From positions 81,001 through 106,000 of the forward strand of contig JAHBMJ010001505.1 in the NCBI GenBank assembly GCA_018398765.1: a stretch of 25,000 bases of DNA, read 5' to 3'. The translations under genes and the position numbers were made by a program. Below the pieces are notes generated by a model that saw nothing but the letters and a program-made list of their open reading frames with translations, ran no database searches and had not been told where the DNA came from. The DNA comes from Chromera velia. Its lineage: Eukaryota; Sar; Chromeraceae. Below, piece after piece: positions 9,503 to 18,737 of the stretch. Numbering within the stretch: the stretch's first letter is position 1; each line of letters starts with the position of its first letter.

Positions 9503-9601
9503 CTTTTCGAGAGCCCCTTCCTTGCACTTAGAGTCACCGAAAGCTTCTGCACCTCCGCACATAAACAGCAGGGCCAACCTCACCACAAAGCGGGGCCCCA
9601 T
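9503..9601 (-). CDS. Exon 1: signal peptide of the membrane-protein gene
   Basis: Thirty-three codons starting MGPRFVVRLALLFMCGGAEA: an arginine, then a hydrophobic core, then A-E-A at positions 18-20, which fits a signal-peptidase site before FGDSKCKEG. The ATG has G at -3 and G at +4. The exon ends after a complete codon at a strong donor, GTGAGG, and joins the exon at 8889 in frame. An upstream in-frame ATG at 9622 would add seven residues; I prefer the inner ATG because it puts the charge directly before the core. Together the two exons predict entry to the secretory pathway. Confidence 0.65.
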
Positions 9602-10681
9602 CGCCGCACTGCAAACAGACAACAGTCACAGATTCAGTTGATAATGTTCAGTCTGATCGATTTGAAGTTGGAACCGAAGGGAAGCCGAAAAGCACATATT
9701 TGAAACCACCTCCTAAGCTGATGTACGTACACAAAGACTGAAGAGCACCGCAAGAGAAGTGAACCGCTCCATAGACAGTTTCACTTTCTGAACAAATGAA
9801 CGAACGCACAACCAAACAACACTTGTTCATCCACCGCTGACCTCACTGTATTTCGCCTCGGCTCTTCTGTTTGCGGGAGGCTTTGGTGAAGAAGAGTCTT
9901 CAGTCTGAGACTCGAAGCCGCCTGCACACTTCACCACTCGCGTTCCAGGACGCTCACACGAGTGGCAAACACGCGATGAAAGGAGGAAATACAGGGTCTC
10001 TCAACTCAAGTGTACGTGTGTCGTGTGGAAGGTGTGAGATCTTCACAACTGTCAGGGCTTGTCAAAAGCGTTCGCCCGTCAAACGGTCCGTCAATTGACG
10101 TCAAGATGACCTGACATCTATGTATCAATATGATCTGACATGATCTGACAATGGTCTCCTGGCTGGCGCACATGTTCTGGCATGTTCTGGCTATTTCTGA
10201 AATTTTGCGTGGACTTTTAAAATTGCGAAGACCGCGCGGCGCGGGCCGCTGCATGCATGTGATCCGCGGCGCATGCATGGCCCCGCGGAGGGCGGAGCTG
10301 TAATTCATTCATGCCCTCCGGGGCCTTTGGAGTTGCGAGCGGAGCGAGCGGCTCTGTAACTTTTTTATCGTATAGTATAGTAAGATCTGACCAATGCGTG
10401 TATTCCTCCTTCAACCTCCTTCAGCTACACCCACTCAAAGTATGACTCAGACATTCGTCTTATTGATATTGGGATCAATTGGCTGATTGGACGCAATGGG
10501 ACAAACCAGTTTGAGAAATTTGCTGCAAAAACAGCTGGAAGGAGCGGCGACCTACTTAATTGGTGACAACGTTTCGTGACTCTGAGAAGTGGAAATGGAA
10601 AGGGGGTTTCCCCCTAGCCTTTAGGATTTGATTTCTTCCTCTGTTTTCTTATCTCTTCGAACTCTCTTCCCCCCTACGGAA
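9602..10681. promoter_or_regulatory. Divergent intergenic region between two head-to-head genes
   Basis: About 1.08 kb between the start codons of the membrane-protein gene (leftward) and the RING-RRM gene (rightward), so it should hold both promoters. Visible elements are two TGCATGCATG words (10251 and 10270), doubled ATGATCTGACA and CATGTTCTGG words around 10130-10195, CG-rich palindromic sequence at 10230-10275 and a GC hairpin at 10279-10325. I see no clear TATA box on either side. A 75-codon plus-strand frame at 9871-10098 lacks support. Confidence 0.5.
10279..10325. promoter_or_regulatory. GC-rich inverted repeat in the divergent spacer
   Basis: GGCCCCGCGGAGGGC (10279-10293) pairs with GCCCTCCGGGGCC (10313-10325), leaving a two-base bulge and a 19-base AT-richer loop. 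It stands out from the neighbouring sequence, and an adjacent GCATGCATGG overlaps its left arm. It could be a control element, a cruciform-forming site or a short mobile-element relic; the sequence alone does not decide. Confidence 0.5.
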
Positions 10682-11098
10682 ATGTTTCCAGGTCGCTCTA
10701 CACCTGGGGACTTTCCCACGCAGGGAACAAGTTCGGTGGGATGGAACCGGGGAGTTGATTTCCGTGGGGAGACAGGGGAAAGCAGTGCAAATGCAAACAC
10801 GTTCTTTGCCCAAGCAGCGGGGGGTGGTATCGCGGCGACAAGCCTCCAGGCACAGGGCGGCGGAGTTCTGAGCTCTCACTCCAACTCCAGACCCTCAAAT
10901 GTGCAATCGGCCGCCTCCCTTCTGCAGGACTGGATGACTATTGAGGATTGTTTACGTGCTCCGTGCTGTGGCTGTGTCTGTCGACATCTGCGTATGTTTC
11001 CTTGTACACATGTGATCTGTGCGAGCTGCTTTGCACAGGGATACGATGAAGCTTCCGGGATGGTCACTTGCGTCCTCTGCTTCTCCAGATTTGAATCT
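10682..11098 (+). CDS. Exon 1: N-terminus and C3HC4 RING finger
   Basis: 139 codons. The spacing C95-x2-C98-x9-C108-x1-H110-x2-C113-x2-C116-x13-C130-x2-C133 is a complete RING-HC pattern, with FPCTHVICASC holding the central ligands. C96 and C100 are extra cysteines. Residues 1-85 are disordered, G/S/A-rich. The ATG has G at -3. The frame is open upstream to 10628, but no ATG lies there. The donor is GTCAGT in phase 0 at 11099, itself followed by a second CAGT copy. Confidence 0.8.
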
Positions 11099-12278
11099 GT
11101 CAGTCAGTTCCCTCTCCCCTTTCTTGCTTCTCTGTTTGCATGCATGCCCTTTCTAGCAGTCGATTGAGGGGCTGTCTGCATCATTCTGCGCTTCCTTCTC
11201 GTGAAATCCTTTTCGCCCTTTCTTTCAAGTCTTACAGTCATCGTGCCGTGTTTGCTTTCCCTCTACTCCTCGACCCTGCTGCATTGATTCCTCTCGTCGT
11301 CTAGTTTTTTAGGCAGACTGAAGGGTCGAAAGCACACAGAGGAACGTACCAGCTCGCCGTGCATGTTTTTCTGGTCATACGAAAGGGACTGACATGTTTG
11401 GATGTCTTTTCCCTCTCTAGAACAGACAGAGGGCTTTCCTCATGTGCATGAGGAAGGAAGGCACCCTGAACTCAACCCCGCTTCATTGTTTGTCCGGGGT
11501 GGATGCCAGTACATCACCCTGCGTGGCCGCTATGTGGCTTCTCTCTCTTGGGTGTTTCGACGCATCGCCCCAGTCCAGTCTTCTCTTTCTCCCTCTCCCT
11601 CTGTGTGTGTGTGTGTGTGTGTGTGTGTATGAACTAGCAAGGTTACTGCCTCCCTGCTTGCTGCTTGCCTGCAGAAAAGTGCCCTGAAAGTGCATCCCCT
11701 CAACGCCATTTTGGAAGTGTTTCACTCCAACCCTCAGCTCCGGCCGCTAATCGTCCAGACTTTGGTCAGTCAGTCAGTCAGTCAGTCAGTTGGAGAGTCC
11801 GACGGTCAGTCAAAGGCATTCGTTCTTTATTTGTAGTGGCATTTTTTTCATCTGCAGATGTTTTGCTGCACGTATGCAAGGAGACCACATCAGGGTTGTG
11901 CGTATGCCTGGAAAAGGGGACTGCATCAGGCAGGCAGGAGGGAACTTTTCTTCCGGTCCTCTTCTGAGAGAACCTCTACTGTTTTGAAAAGAGGCATGTG
12001 TGCGGCGAGGCCGCATCCGCAACTCCCGCCCCCCAATCCGTTTCTGCATGCATGCATGTCTGTATGTGTGTGGTTCTGCATGTGCGTATTGGAGTTTTCT
12101 CGAATGCGTGCGAGAGGGGGCAAGAGCGGCAGATGTGTGATCGATCATGTATGCATATGTGTGGGCGCGCGCGCGTGTGTGTGTGAGAGAGAGAGAGGGG
12201 GAGAGAGAAAGGGAGACTTCGTGAGTGAGTGAGTGTGTGTGTGTGAGAGAGAGAGAAAGGGAGACTTCGTGAGTGAGC

Positions 12279-12316
<38 letters not shown>

Positions 12317-15300
12317 CGGGGGTTGGCGGACGAAGAAGCGCGTGGAAGTTCCCACACTGGTCCTCTCACTCAACTGCAGACGCAACAGCAGACTCGCAGT
12401 CATCAAGCCACTGCATCTGCTTCTGCAGAAATGGACCCGGGTGGCGTGCCCGCTCGTCATCCTTCAACAGGCCACTCGCCCTCTCCTTTCCCTCCCTCAG
12501 CGGCAAGCCCTTCTGCGGCCTGGGTTGAGGGGAACGGCAACAGCAGCAGCCATCACCAACGGTTTCCCTTCCCACCGCTCCCGGGCCCTGTCCCCGGAAT
12601 GCAAACACAAATCCATGATGTTGATCAAAATCTCGCACCACAATCTGTGCCTACTCCTCTCACCTTCTCATCTCGGCAGGGTGGTCCTGTGGGGGGCACC
12701 AGTGTGGGGTCCGTTTTCCCCCCTCCCGGGTTTGAGTCTAGAGGCCCACAACAACAACAACAAGCATCAGCACAAAACCAAGAGCAAGTCGTCCCTGTGC
12801 CTCCCTTACAGCAGGCCACCGGAGGCCTCGCACCTCCCTCTTCTATTCCCCTGCATGGGGTGAACTGGCAGCCTCAACACCCATCTTCTTATCACCCCCA
12901 CCGGTCCGCTCGAGAAGAAATAGCGCCGCCGCCAGCGCACACCGCTCTCACACACAGCCGGTGGGGCCCTTCAGATCCTCCTCTCTTGCCTGGGATGCAG
13001 GTGATGCCGGTTGGGGGTGTCCCTCTCCCTCTGTCTTCTTGCTCGCCTCCGGAAATAATCGAAACGCAGACACCGCAGCAGCAGCAGGGCCACCAAGCAA
13101 TTCAAGTCGACCCAGCAGGCGGGGGGGGCACTTCCTCCTCCTCCTCCTCTGCAGCCCAGTATCCGCAGACAGGCGTGATGGTGCAGCATCAACTTCAACA
13201 CCCGCCGTCTGCTTCTACATCTGGGTACCCGCCCATGCACCCCCCCCGGTCCTATCCCTCCAACCCGATCAGTGGAGCTCCCCATCATCCTGCCACCCAA
13301 GTTGCCCTGCCGACAATCCCTCAAGTCCCTGCTGCTGCTGCTCCTGCTGCTCTGATGGGGGGACAGAGTCAAAGCCAATCGACTGCAGTTCCCCCCCAAA
13401 CCCAACAGCAGCAGCAGCAGCAGCACGCCTCACTCCCACCGGGCCTGGGTGAGGGGCCACCAGAACTTCGCCACACCGACCCCATGCCCTATCCTGTCCT
13501 GCCACAGCAGCAGCAGCTACAGACAGGGGCAGGCACACCCTCTTATCCCCTTGCCCTCCCTCCCACCGCACACGCCTTCCCTCATGTCGAGAACGGAAGT
13601 ACAGACACAGTCTCTGGACTGCCTTCCGCTTCCGTTCCTCTACACGCCTATTCGTCCCCTCATCCCACTGCTTTCCAGGCCCTGCCCGGGAACCCCCCTG
13701 CTGTTCCTACACCAGCAGGCTGCTCAGGTTTTTCCGATCCGGTGGCCACTGTGGGTCTCCAACAGCCGCCCCCCCCCTCCTCTTATGCGGGTGGTGCAGG
13801 GGGGTCGAGAGTGAACATGAACAGCACAGCTACTCCGCCGCCTACATACGCCACCTGCAGCATCCATTTCCAGGCCCCGACCTCAGCCTCAGCCGCCGGC
13901 GTTTTCGCGAGTCTTCCAGCAGCAGCAGCAGAAGATCCCCCCCGGGTTGCTTATCCCCCCCCTACTGCTCTTGCTTTGTCGCAGGCCGGGGGAAGTTTGC
14001 CGCTTTTTGCTGCCCCATGCAGCCATAGTCACAGTCAACAAATCGCCCCCCACGCACCTCAACAAGGCGCGGGTCGTTCTCTCTCAAGGTCCTCCTCAGG
14101 CAATCCCCAGCAGTACTCTCAGGTGAGTGCGGGGGGGGGCACACAACAACAAACGCGGGGACCTGCAGGGGGGGTTCATCACCGGATAGCAGCAGCAGCA
14201 GCATCGGGGGGTCTCTCCCAGATGCCCATACCCGCGTCTCCCTTTCCTCCTCGTCAGTTCATCATAGGACGAGGAGAAGGGGAGTCGGGGGCGGTGCAGT
14301 CTCAGCAGCCGGCAGAGCCAGAGCGTGCCTCTGCCTTCCCCTTGCCGCCAGGATTAGGAGAGAGAGTGCACGGAGGGGCCGGGGCCGGACCGGGGAATGT
14401 TGCCGCCGGTAGAGGCAGAGGCAGAGGTAGCCCTCCGGTTTCTTCGTCCTCAGATTTTCTCTTCGTGCCCCCTCAGTCCGGACAGCAGCAGCAGCAACGG
14501 GGTGGGGGGCCGGTCCGAAGAGACAGAGGTGGCAAAGGGGGTGGCGATACTCTTCGGGGAGGAGCAGAGCCGGGTTTGGGGTCTGTCTCTGCCTCTAGCT
14601 CTGCTGTCTCTGCTGGGGGCAGGGTCGGCCTTGGTGACCCCCTTGCAGAGGCTAGAGAGAGAGAGAGGGAGAAGGGGGACGCTGACGAAGACATCACTTT
14701 TGGGCCTCCGGGGTCGGTCAGTGAGAGAGTGAGAGGGAGGGAGAGGACGCAGATAGACAGACAGACAGACAGACAGAGAGAAGCAGGCAAAGAAAGGAAG
14801 AAAAAATCGGTGTGTGATTCATTGAGTGAGAGTTATTTTTCGCTACCTTTCTGAAATTCATGCTGAAAGAAAAAGGCGGCACGTGGGTGTACACAAATAA
14901 ACATTCAGATTGATCGATGGACATGCACGTGTATGCATGTGCATCCGTTGACGGGTACTCCAATGCAAACACGCGCAAACAGACACGCACCCTACACGTG
15001 CACATTACACACGCGCACACGAATACGCGCATGCATGATTGGATGACTGTCTCTCTGGATGTCTTGCTTTTTTTTTTCATTACTTCCGTCCATTCTCCCT
15101 TCCTTCCTTTCTTCTTTCCATGCATGCATGCATGCATATATATCTACATGCATGCATGCAGGTGCAACGTGTTCATCTGTGACCTGCCTCGGTGGGCATC
15201 AGAGGAAGATATCCGAGCGCTGATGGAGAGGCGGCTGGCGTCGGGGCCTTCTTCTGCTGGTGACGGGGAAGCGGCTGAAGGGGGAGACGCGGCAGTGGTG

Positions 15301-16140
15301 TCTGTATCCCTGTACAGGCATGCCAACGGTTGGTTGATGGAGGAATGGAGGGACTGTGAATGGCTTACAGAAGAGGGTGTACTCTGCTTTTTTCTTTCTT
15401 TCTTTCTTTCTTCCTACCTTCCTTCCTTCTTTGGCAGGTGAAGTTTCTTTCGAAAGTTTTTTGAAGGTCTGACGTTTCCTTCTTTTGTGGGTGTACACGT
15501 GTTACAGAGACAGACAGAGTTTTGTTGTTTTTTGAGTGACGGGAGAGATCGGATTGGTGTAAGACGAGATCTTTTGTGTTCTGTGTCTTGGTTTGTTTGC
15601 TTGGGTTTCTCTGTCTCTCCGTGTTTGTTTGTTTGCTTGCTTGGTTGTGCAGGGAGGTCGAAGAACACTGAATACATTTATTTTCAGACATTTATGAAAA
15701 TAAGTATATTGATAATTGTTTGTTTGTGCAAGGAGGTCGAAGAACACCGAATACATTTATTTTCAGACATTTATGAAAATAAGTATATTGATAATTGTTT
15801 GTTTGTGCAGGGAGGTCGAAGAATACAGGGATTGTCGTGCTGAGCTCTCCCGAGATAGCTCTTCAGGCGATCCGGGAAGTAACGGGGACGGAAATGAAAT
15901 TGGCTCCCTCGGACTCTCGGTTGGTCGGGGGGCGGGTCCGTGAATGTGCACTTAAGTAGTTTGCATGGCGGGATTATCGATCGAGTGGGTGTCGCTGACT
16001 TTGTTTTCGAGGTGGGCAGGAGAGGGGGGAGGAATGGGACGATCTGAATCTCCGGTGTGTCCATTCAGTCATTTGGTGTTCTTCCGGAGGAATGGTGGGT
16101 GGGTGAGTGGGTTTATTCGAAACGGAATGTCGACAGAGGC

Positions 16141-16175
<35 letters not shown>

Positions 16176-16871
16176 TTCGGCATTCGTCAGCTTTCGATAA
16201 AGAAAAGCGAGGTGTGCAGTATGCACATGCGTATATGAATAGATGGTGTGCGCCTGTTTGTCTTCTTTCTTCTGTACGCACATAATAATATGTGTCTGTC
16301 TGCAGGTATACAAGGGACCCGGAGCCGCCGTCGAAGAAGATCACCATCCTGCCGAGGAAGCGGGAGATCGGCGTTCTCCTGTCGCATTTCCCTCCCGGCA
16401 CTGTTGACGACATTGCGGCGCTTCGGCTGTCGAGGAAGCACAATGAATGATCTGGTCTTCCTTCCTTCCTTCCTTGGTCCCTCTGTTCTTTCCTTCCTGG
16501 AGGGCACAGAGAAGAGAGAGGAAGACTGGGGGCGGGTCTTGAAGGAGACGCCGCTTCCTTCGTTCGTTCCAACTTTGCTTGCTTGGTTTCTCTCCTCTAC
16601 TTTGCTCTATTCTCTTCCTTCCAGAGGATACACGGAGAGCATTAAGGGTCTGCTCAGAGAAGTCAACCTGGCAGGAAGGGAGGAAGGACGGCGAATCGAC
16701 TGGACGGGAAGGAAAGAAGGAAGGGAGGAAGGACGGCGAATCGATTGGACGGGAAGGAAAGAAGGAAGGGAGGAAGGACGGCGAATCGATTGGACGGGAA
16801 GGAAAGAAGGAAGGAAAGCATTGCATGGAGGTAGGAAGAAAGGAAGAAAGAGAAGAAGAATGTGTGCATGA
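10682..16871 (+). CDS. RING finger and RRM protein, predicted RNA-binding E3 ubiquitin ligase, seven exons
   Basis: Predicted exons: 10682-11098, 11675-11764, 12317-14712, 15162-15376, 15811-15955, 16306-16428 and 16625-16871. Summed length is 3,633 bp, giving 1,210 residues, and every junction agrees in phase. Domains: C3HC4 RING at residues 95-133; disordered region about 170-965 rich in Q, P, S and G, with LPPGLGE twice and a GRGRGRG run; an RRM at about 969-1090; then a basic tail with three 15-residue repeats. RING proteins of this kind bind an E2 and transfer ubiquitin, while RRMs bind single-stranded RNA, so I infer a ligase recruited to mRNA. CNOT4 also pairs RING and RRM, but its RING is C4C4 and its RRM follows closely, so this is not a clear CNOT4. 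A simpler model ends at the TGA at 16448-16450 (1,135 residues). Two further exon candidates lie at 17998-18047 and 18456-18476. Confidence 0.7.
11599..11628 (+). repeat. (TG)n tract in intron 1, near the 3' splice site
   Basis: An uninterrupted TG run lying 47 bases before the exon at 11675. As RNA it is a UG repeat on the sense strand. Confidence 0.85.
11675..11764 (+). CDS. Exon 2: short helical segment after the RING
   Basis: Thirty codons between TTGCCTGCAG and GTCAGT, phase 0 at both ends. It encodes KSALKVHPLNAILEVF, then HSNPQLRPLIVQTL, which is clearly protein-like and probably a helix packing next to the RING. The donor lies at the start of a (GTCA)n tract. The 576-bp intron before it carries a (TG)n run 45 bases upstream of the acceptor. 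Confidence 0.7.
11765..11790 (+). repeat. (GTCA)n tract made of tandem 5' splice sites
   Basis: GTCAGTCAGTCAGTCAGTCA and a little more, starting exactly at the predicted exon 2 donor. Each four-base step recreates GTCAGT, so several donors lie side by side in changing phase. Confidence 0.85.
12172..12312 (+). repeat. Compound (GT)n/(GA)n tract before exon 3, internally duplicated
   Basis: GT run, GA run, then GGGAGACTTCGTGAGTGAG, then the same order again, ending in a longer GT run that abuts the exon 3 acceptor GTGCAG. The intron therefore ends in a UG repeat instead of a usual polypyrimidine tract. Confidence 0.85.
12317..14712 (+). CDS. Exon 3: long disordered Q/P/S-rich region
   Basis: 798 codons and two bases, open throughout, with a codon pattern unlike the flanking microsatellites. 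It is low complexity: Q runs, P/S/G-rich stretches, LPPGLGE near residues 437 and 730, AGRGRGRGSPP near 750. Such regions commonly drive condensates or hold short binding motifs. The end is set by phase: GG|GTCGGT leaves phase 2, giving GPPG directly before CNVFICDLP of the RRM. A rival GTCAGT four bases later is phase 0 and would break the frame of exon 4. Internal CAG|GTGAGT at 14121 is a strong unused-looking donor and could give a shorter isoform. Confidence 0.7.
15162..15376 (+). CDS. Exon 4: first half of the RRM
   Basis: It begins right after a run of TGCATGCA ending in CAG. Encoded: strand 1 with the RNP2-like VFICDL (residues 971-976), helix 1 SEEDIRALMERR, an acidic G/A-rich insert, strand 2 VVSVSLYRHANG and a W/E-rich loop. 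GPPG before CNVFI resembles the lead-in of the third RRM of CELF/Bruno proteins (GPPGANLFI type), by my recollection of that family. The insert makes the domain longer than usual. It leaves phase 1 at G|GTGTAC. Confidence 0.75.
15653..15810 (+). repeat. 79-bp tandem repeat covering a 3' splice site
   Basis: GGAGGTCGAAGAA occurs at 15653, 15732 and 15811, exactly 79 bp apart. The two full units differ at very few positions and each includes the exon-start sequence, an AT-rich stretch and the acceptor region. Only the third acceptor leads into the frame that completes the RRM. Confidence 0.9.
15811..15955 (+). CDS. Exon 5: second half of the RRM (RNP1)
   Basis: After GTTTGTGCAG the frame reads GRSKNTGIVVL across the junction. 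This is strand 3 with the RNP1 position in a divergent form: N-T-G-I-V-V in place of G-F/Y-G/A-F/Y. Helix 2 (SPEIALQAIREV) and strand 4 (LVGGRVRECAL) follow. The aromatic RNP1 residues are missing, so RNA contact may be weak or made elsewhere. I end the exon at AA|GTAGTT, which keeps strand 4; a rival phase-2 donor CG|GTTGGT at 15919 would delete it. Confidence 0.65.
16306..16428 (+). CDS. Exon 6: post-RRM segment
   Basis: After TCTGCAG the frame reads YTRDPEPPSKKITILPRK, then REIGVLLSHFPPGTVDDIAA, clearly protein-like. It either ends at CT|GTCGAG (16428) and splices to 16625, or reads on through seven codons to TGA at 16448-16450. I favour splicing because the next acceptor has a long pyrimidine tract and matching phase. 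Confidence 0.6.
16625..16871 (+). CDS. Exon 7: helix and basic 15-residue repeat tail
   Basis: Acceptor CTCTTCCTTCCAG, phase 2, gives LGYTESIKGLLREVNLAG across the junction, continuing the helix of exon 6. Then come three 45-bp units (16686, 16731, 16776) encoding RRIDWTGRKEGREEG-type repeats, and a lysine- and arginine-rich end at TGA (16869-16871). A strong donor GAG|GTAGGA near 16831 could allow further exons. Confidence 0.45.
16672..16815 (+). repeat. 45-bp minisatellite, three units
   Basis: GGACGGCGAATCGA recurs every 45 bp with one C/T change. The frame is open through all units. On the other strand it is a pyrimidine-rich CCTTCC-type tract. Confidence 0.85.
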
Positions 16872-17511
16872 TCGTCGGAAAGAAACGAGGCTCTCTCTCT
16901 CTCTCTATGGTCTTTTCTTGTCTTTTGCATTGTGTCTGTGAGAAGGGATGGTGTTCTTCTTCCATATGCCTAGGGGGAGGGCATGCGCAGAAAGAAAAAC
17001 GGCCAAAGAATCACTTGAAGAAAGAAAGGAAGGCAAGATGATGCGAGGTCCTCTCCCCCCCCTTTGGAGGTTGGTAGATAGCTGAGGGAAGGCAGAGGAG
17101 AGGAGTTAATTGCAACAGAAGAGAAGAGAAGAGAAGAAAAGAGAACGTGTCGAACGAGCGAGAGACACCATCTCTCTCTCTGAGTCAGGAGACCTCATAG
17201 GCCGACACTTCTCACTGTCTGCCTTTGAGTCTGTCCCTCTGTATGTCTGTCTGTGTGTGAGTCTGTCTATCTCTCCCTCTGTGTGTCTGCATACCTGTGT
17301 GTCCATGTCTGCATTTTCAAAGAAAGAGAAAAAGAAAGGTCAAAAGGAAGGAGAGAACAATTGCCTGTCCGTCTCTCTCTCTCTACGCCTTTTCCTCTCT
17401 TCTCTTTCGAACGGCCCCTGCCCCTCCCTCCACCCCCTTTCCTCTCCTTTTTTCTCTAGCTGTTCTTCATCCGTCCCTCCCTGTTGACTCTCTCTCTCTC
17501 CGTGTGTGTGT

Positions 17512-17550
<39 letters not shown>

Positions 17551-18704
17551 TGCGTTCTTGTTCGTCCGTCTCTTTCCATGTCGACAATGAAGGCGGAGAC
17601 TGACATCGGATCGCAGATGGAAAGGAACGAACAGGAGACACTTTATTCATTCACACATGTGGAAACAAACGAAAGAAAGAAAGAAAGAAAGAAAGAATTG
17701 AACGAATGTTGTACGTGTACGTGAAAAGTCGTTCCTTCCTCACAAAAGGAAAAGGAAAGAAAGTCCTGTGAGTGATAACATAAGAGAGAGACGTGCAGAC
17801 CCTCACTTTTTCTCTCTCTCAGTCCGTTTTTCCTTCTTTCCTTCCTGACTGCATAGTTGCAGGCCTCCGAAGGGTTCCTCTCTTGTTTCATCTTTCTCAA
17901 GTCCTGTGTGCTGCCCTTTCTTTCTTTCTTTCTTTCTATCTTTCCTTCCTTCGTTCCTTCTTTTGTTTGTGTCTCTCTGTCTTTTGACCTATGGCAGGAG
18001 GTGCCTTGCATGGGACCTTGCCTGCATCCAATAAAAGAGGAGAGAGAGTGAGGAAGGGAGAGAGAGAGTTTCTGTCGGTCTGTCTGTCTGTCTGTCTGAC
18101 CTGTCTGACCTGTCCCTCGATACCGATGCTGCTGGAGTCTTCTTCCTTCCCTCCTTCTTCCATTCGTTCCCAGTCGGGCTGAATGATTATGCATGAATGG
18201 AATGGAGTGAGTGCATGCACACCCACCACAGCCTCACTCAAGTAAGTACACTGCTCGGTGGGGCTCGGGAGGTTGGAAGGAAGTAAGGAAGGAATTGCAA
18301 AGGCAAAGGAAGTGCAAACAGAAAGCGGGGAGTGAGAGCGAGCATGGGTTTTGTTTCCCCCCCTTCACTTTTCCTTCTTTCTTTTCTTCCTTCCTTCCTT
18401 CCTTCCTTCCTCCCGCATGCATCTATCTGCTGTACGAAATGATGCATGCACGCAGGTGTACATCGAATCTTACTGAATCGAATCCCATCAATCCGGGCCA
18501 TCCCATTTCCTCCCTCACTCCCATATGAATGACTTGGCTCGCTTGTTTGCTTGATGATAGTTCACCAGCTTTCTTGCTTCGATCATCGTGCGCTTCTTCT
18601 TTTATTTTCTTGCGTGGGCGTGCTCGAATGAGCGAACGAAGGTCTTCTTTCACCCTCGGATTGTTTCTGTATCTCTATTTCGTTTGCTTTTGATGTCCGT
18701 GTCG

Positions 18705-18737
<33 letters not shown>

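Noticed and set aside
11810..12460. 216-codon minus-strand frame rich in HT and SL
   Set aside because: It is the translation of CA and CT microsatellites in intron 2 of the RING-RRM gene.
12961..13814. Alternative frames over exon 3
   Set aside because: They overlap the 798-codon open frame, are shorter, and do not connect in phase to the RING or RRM exons.
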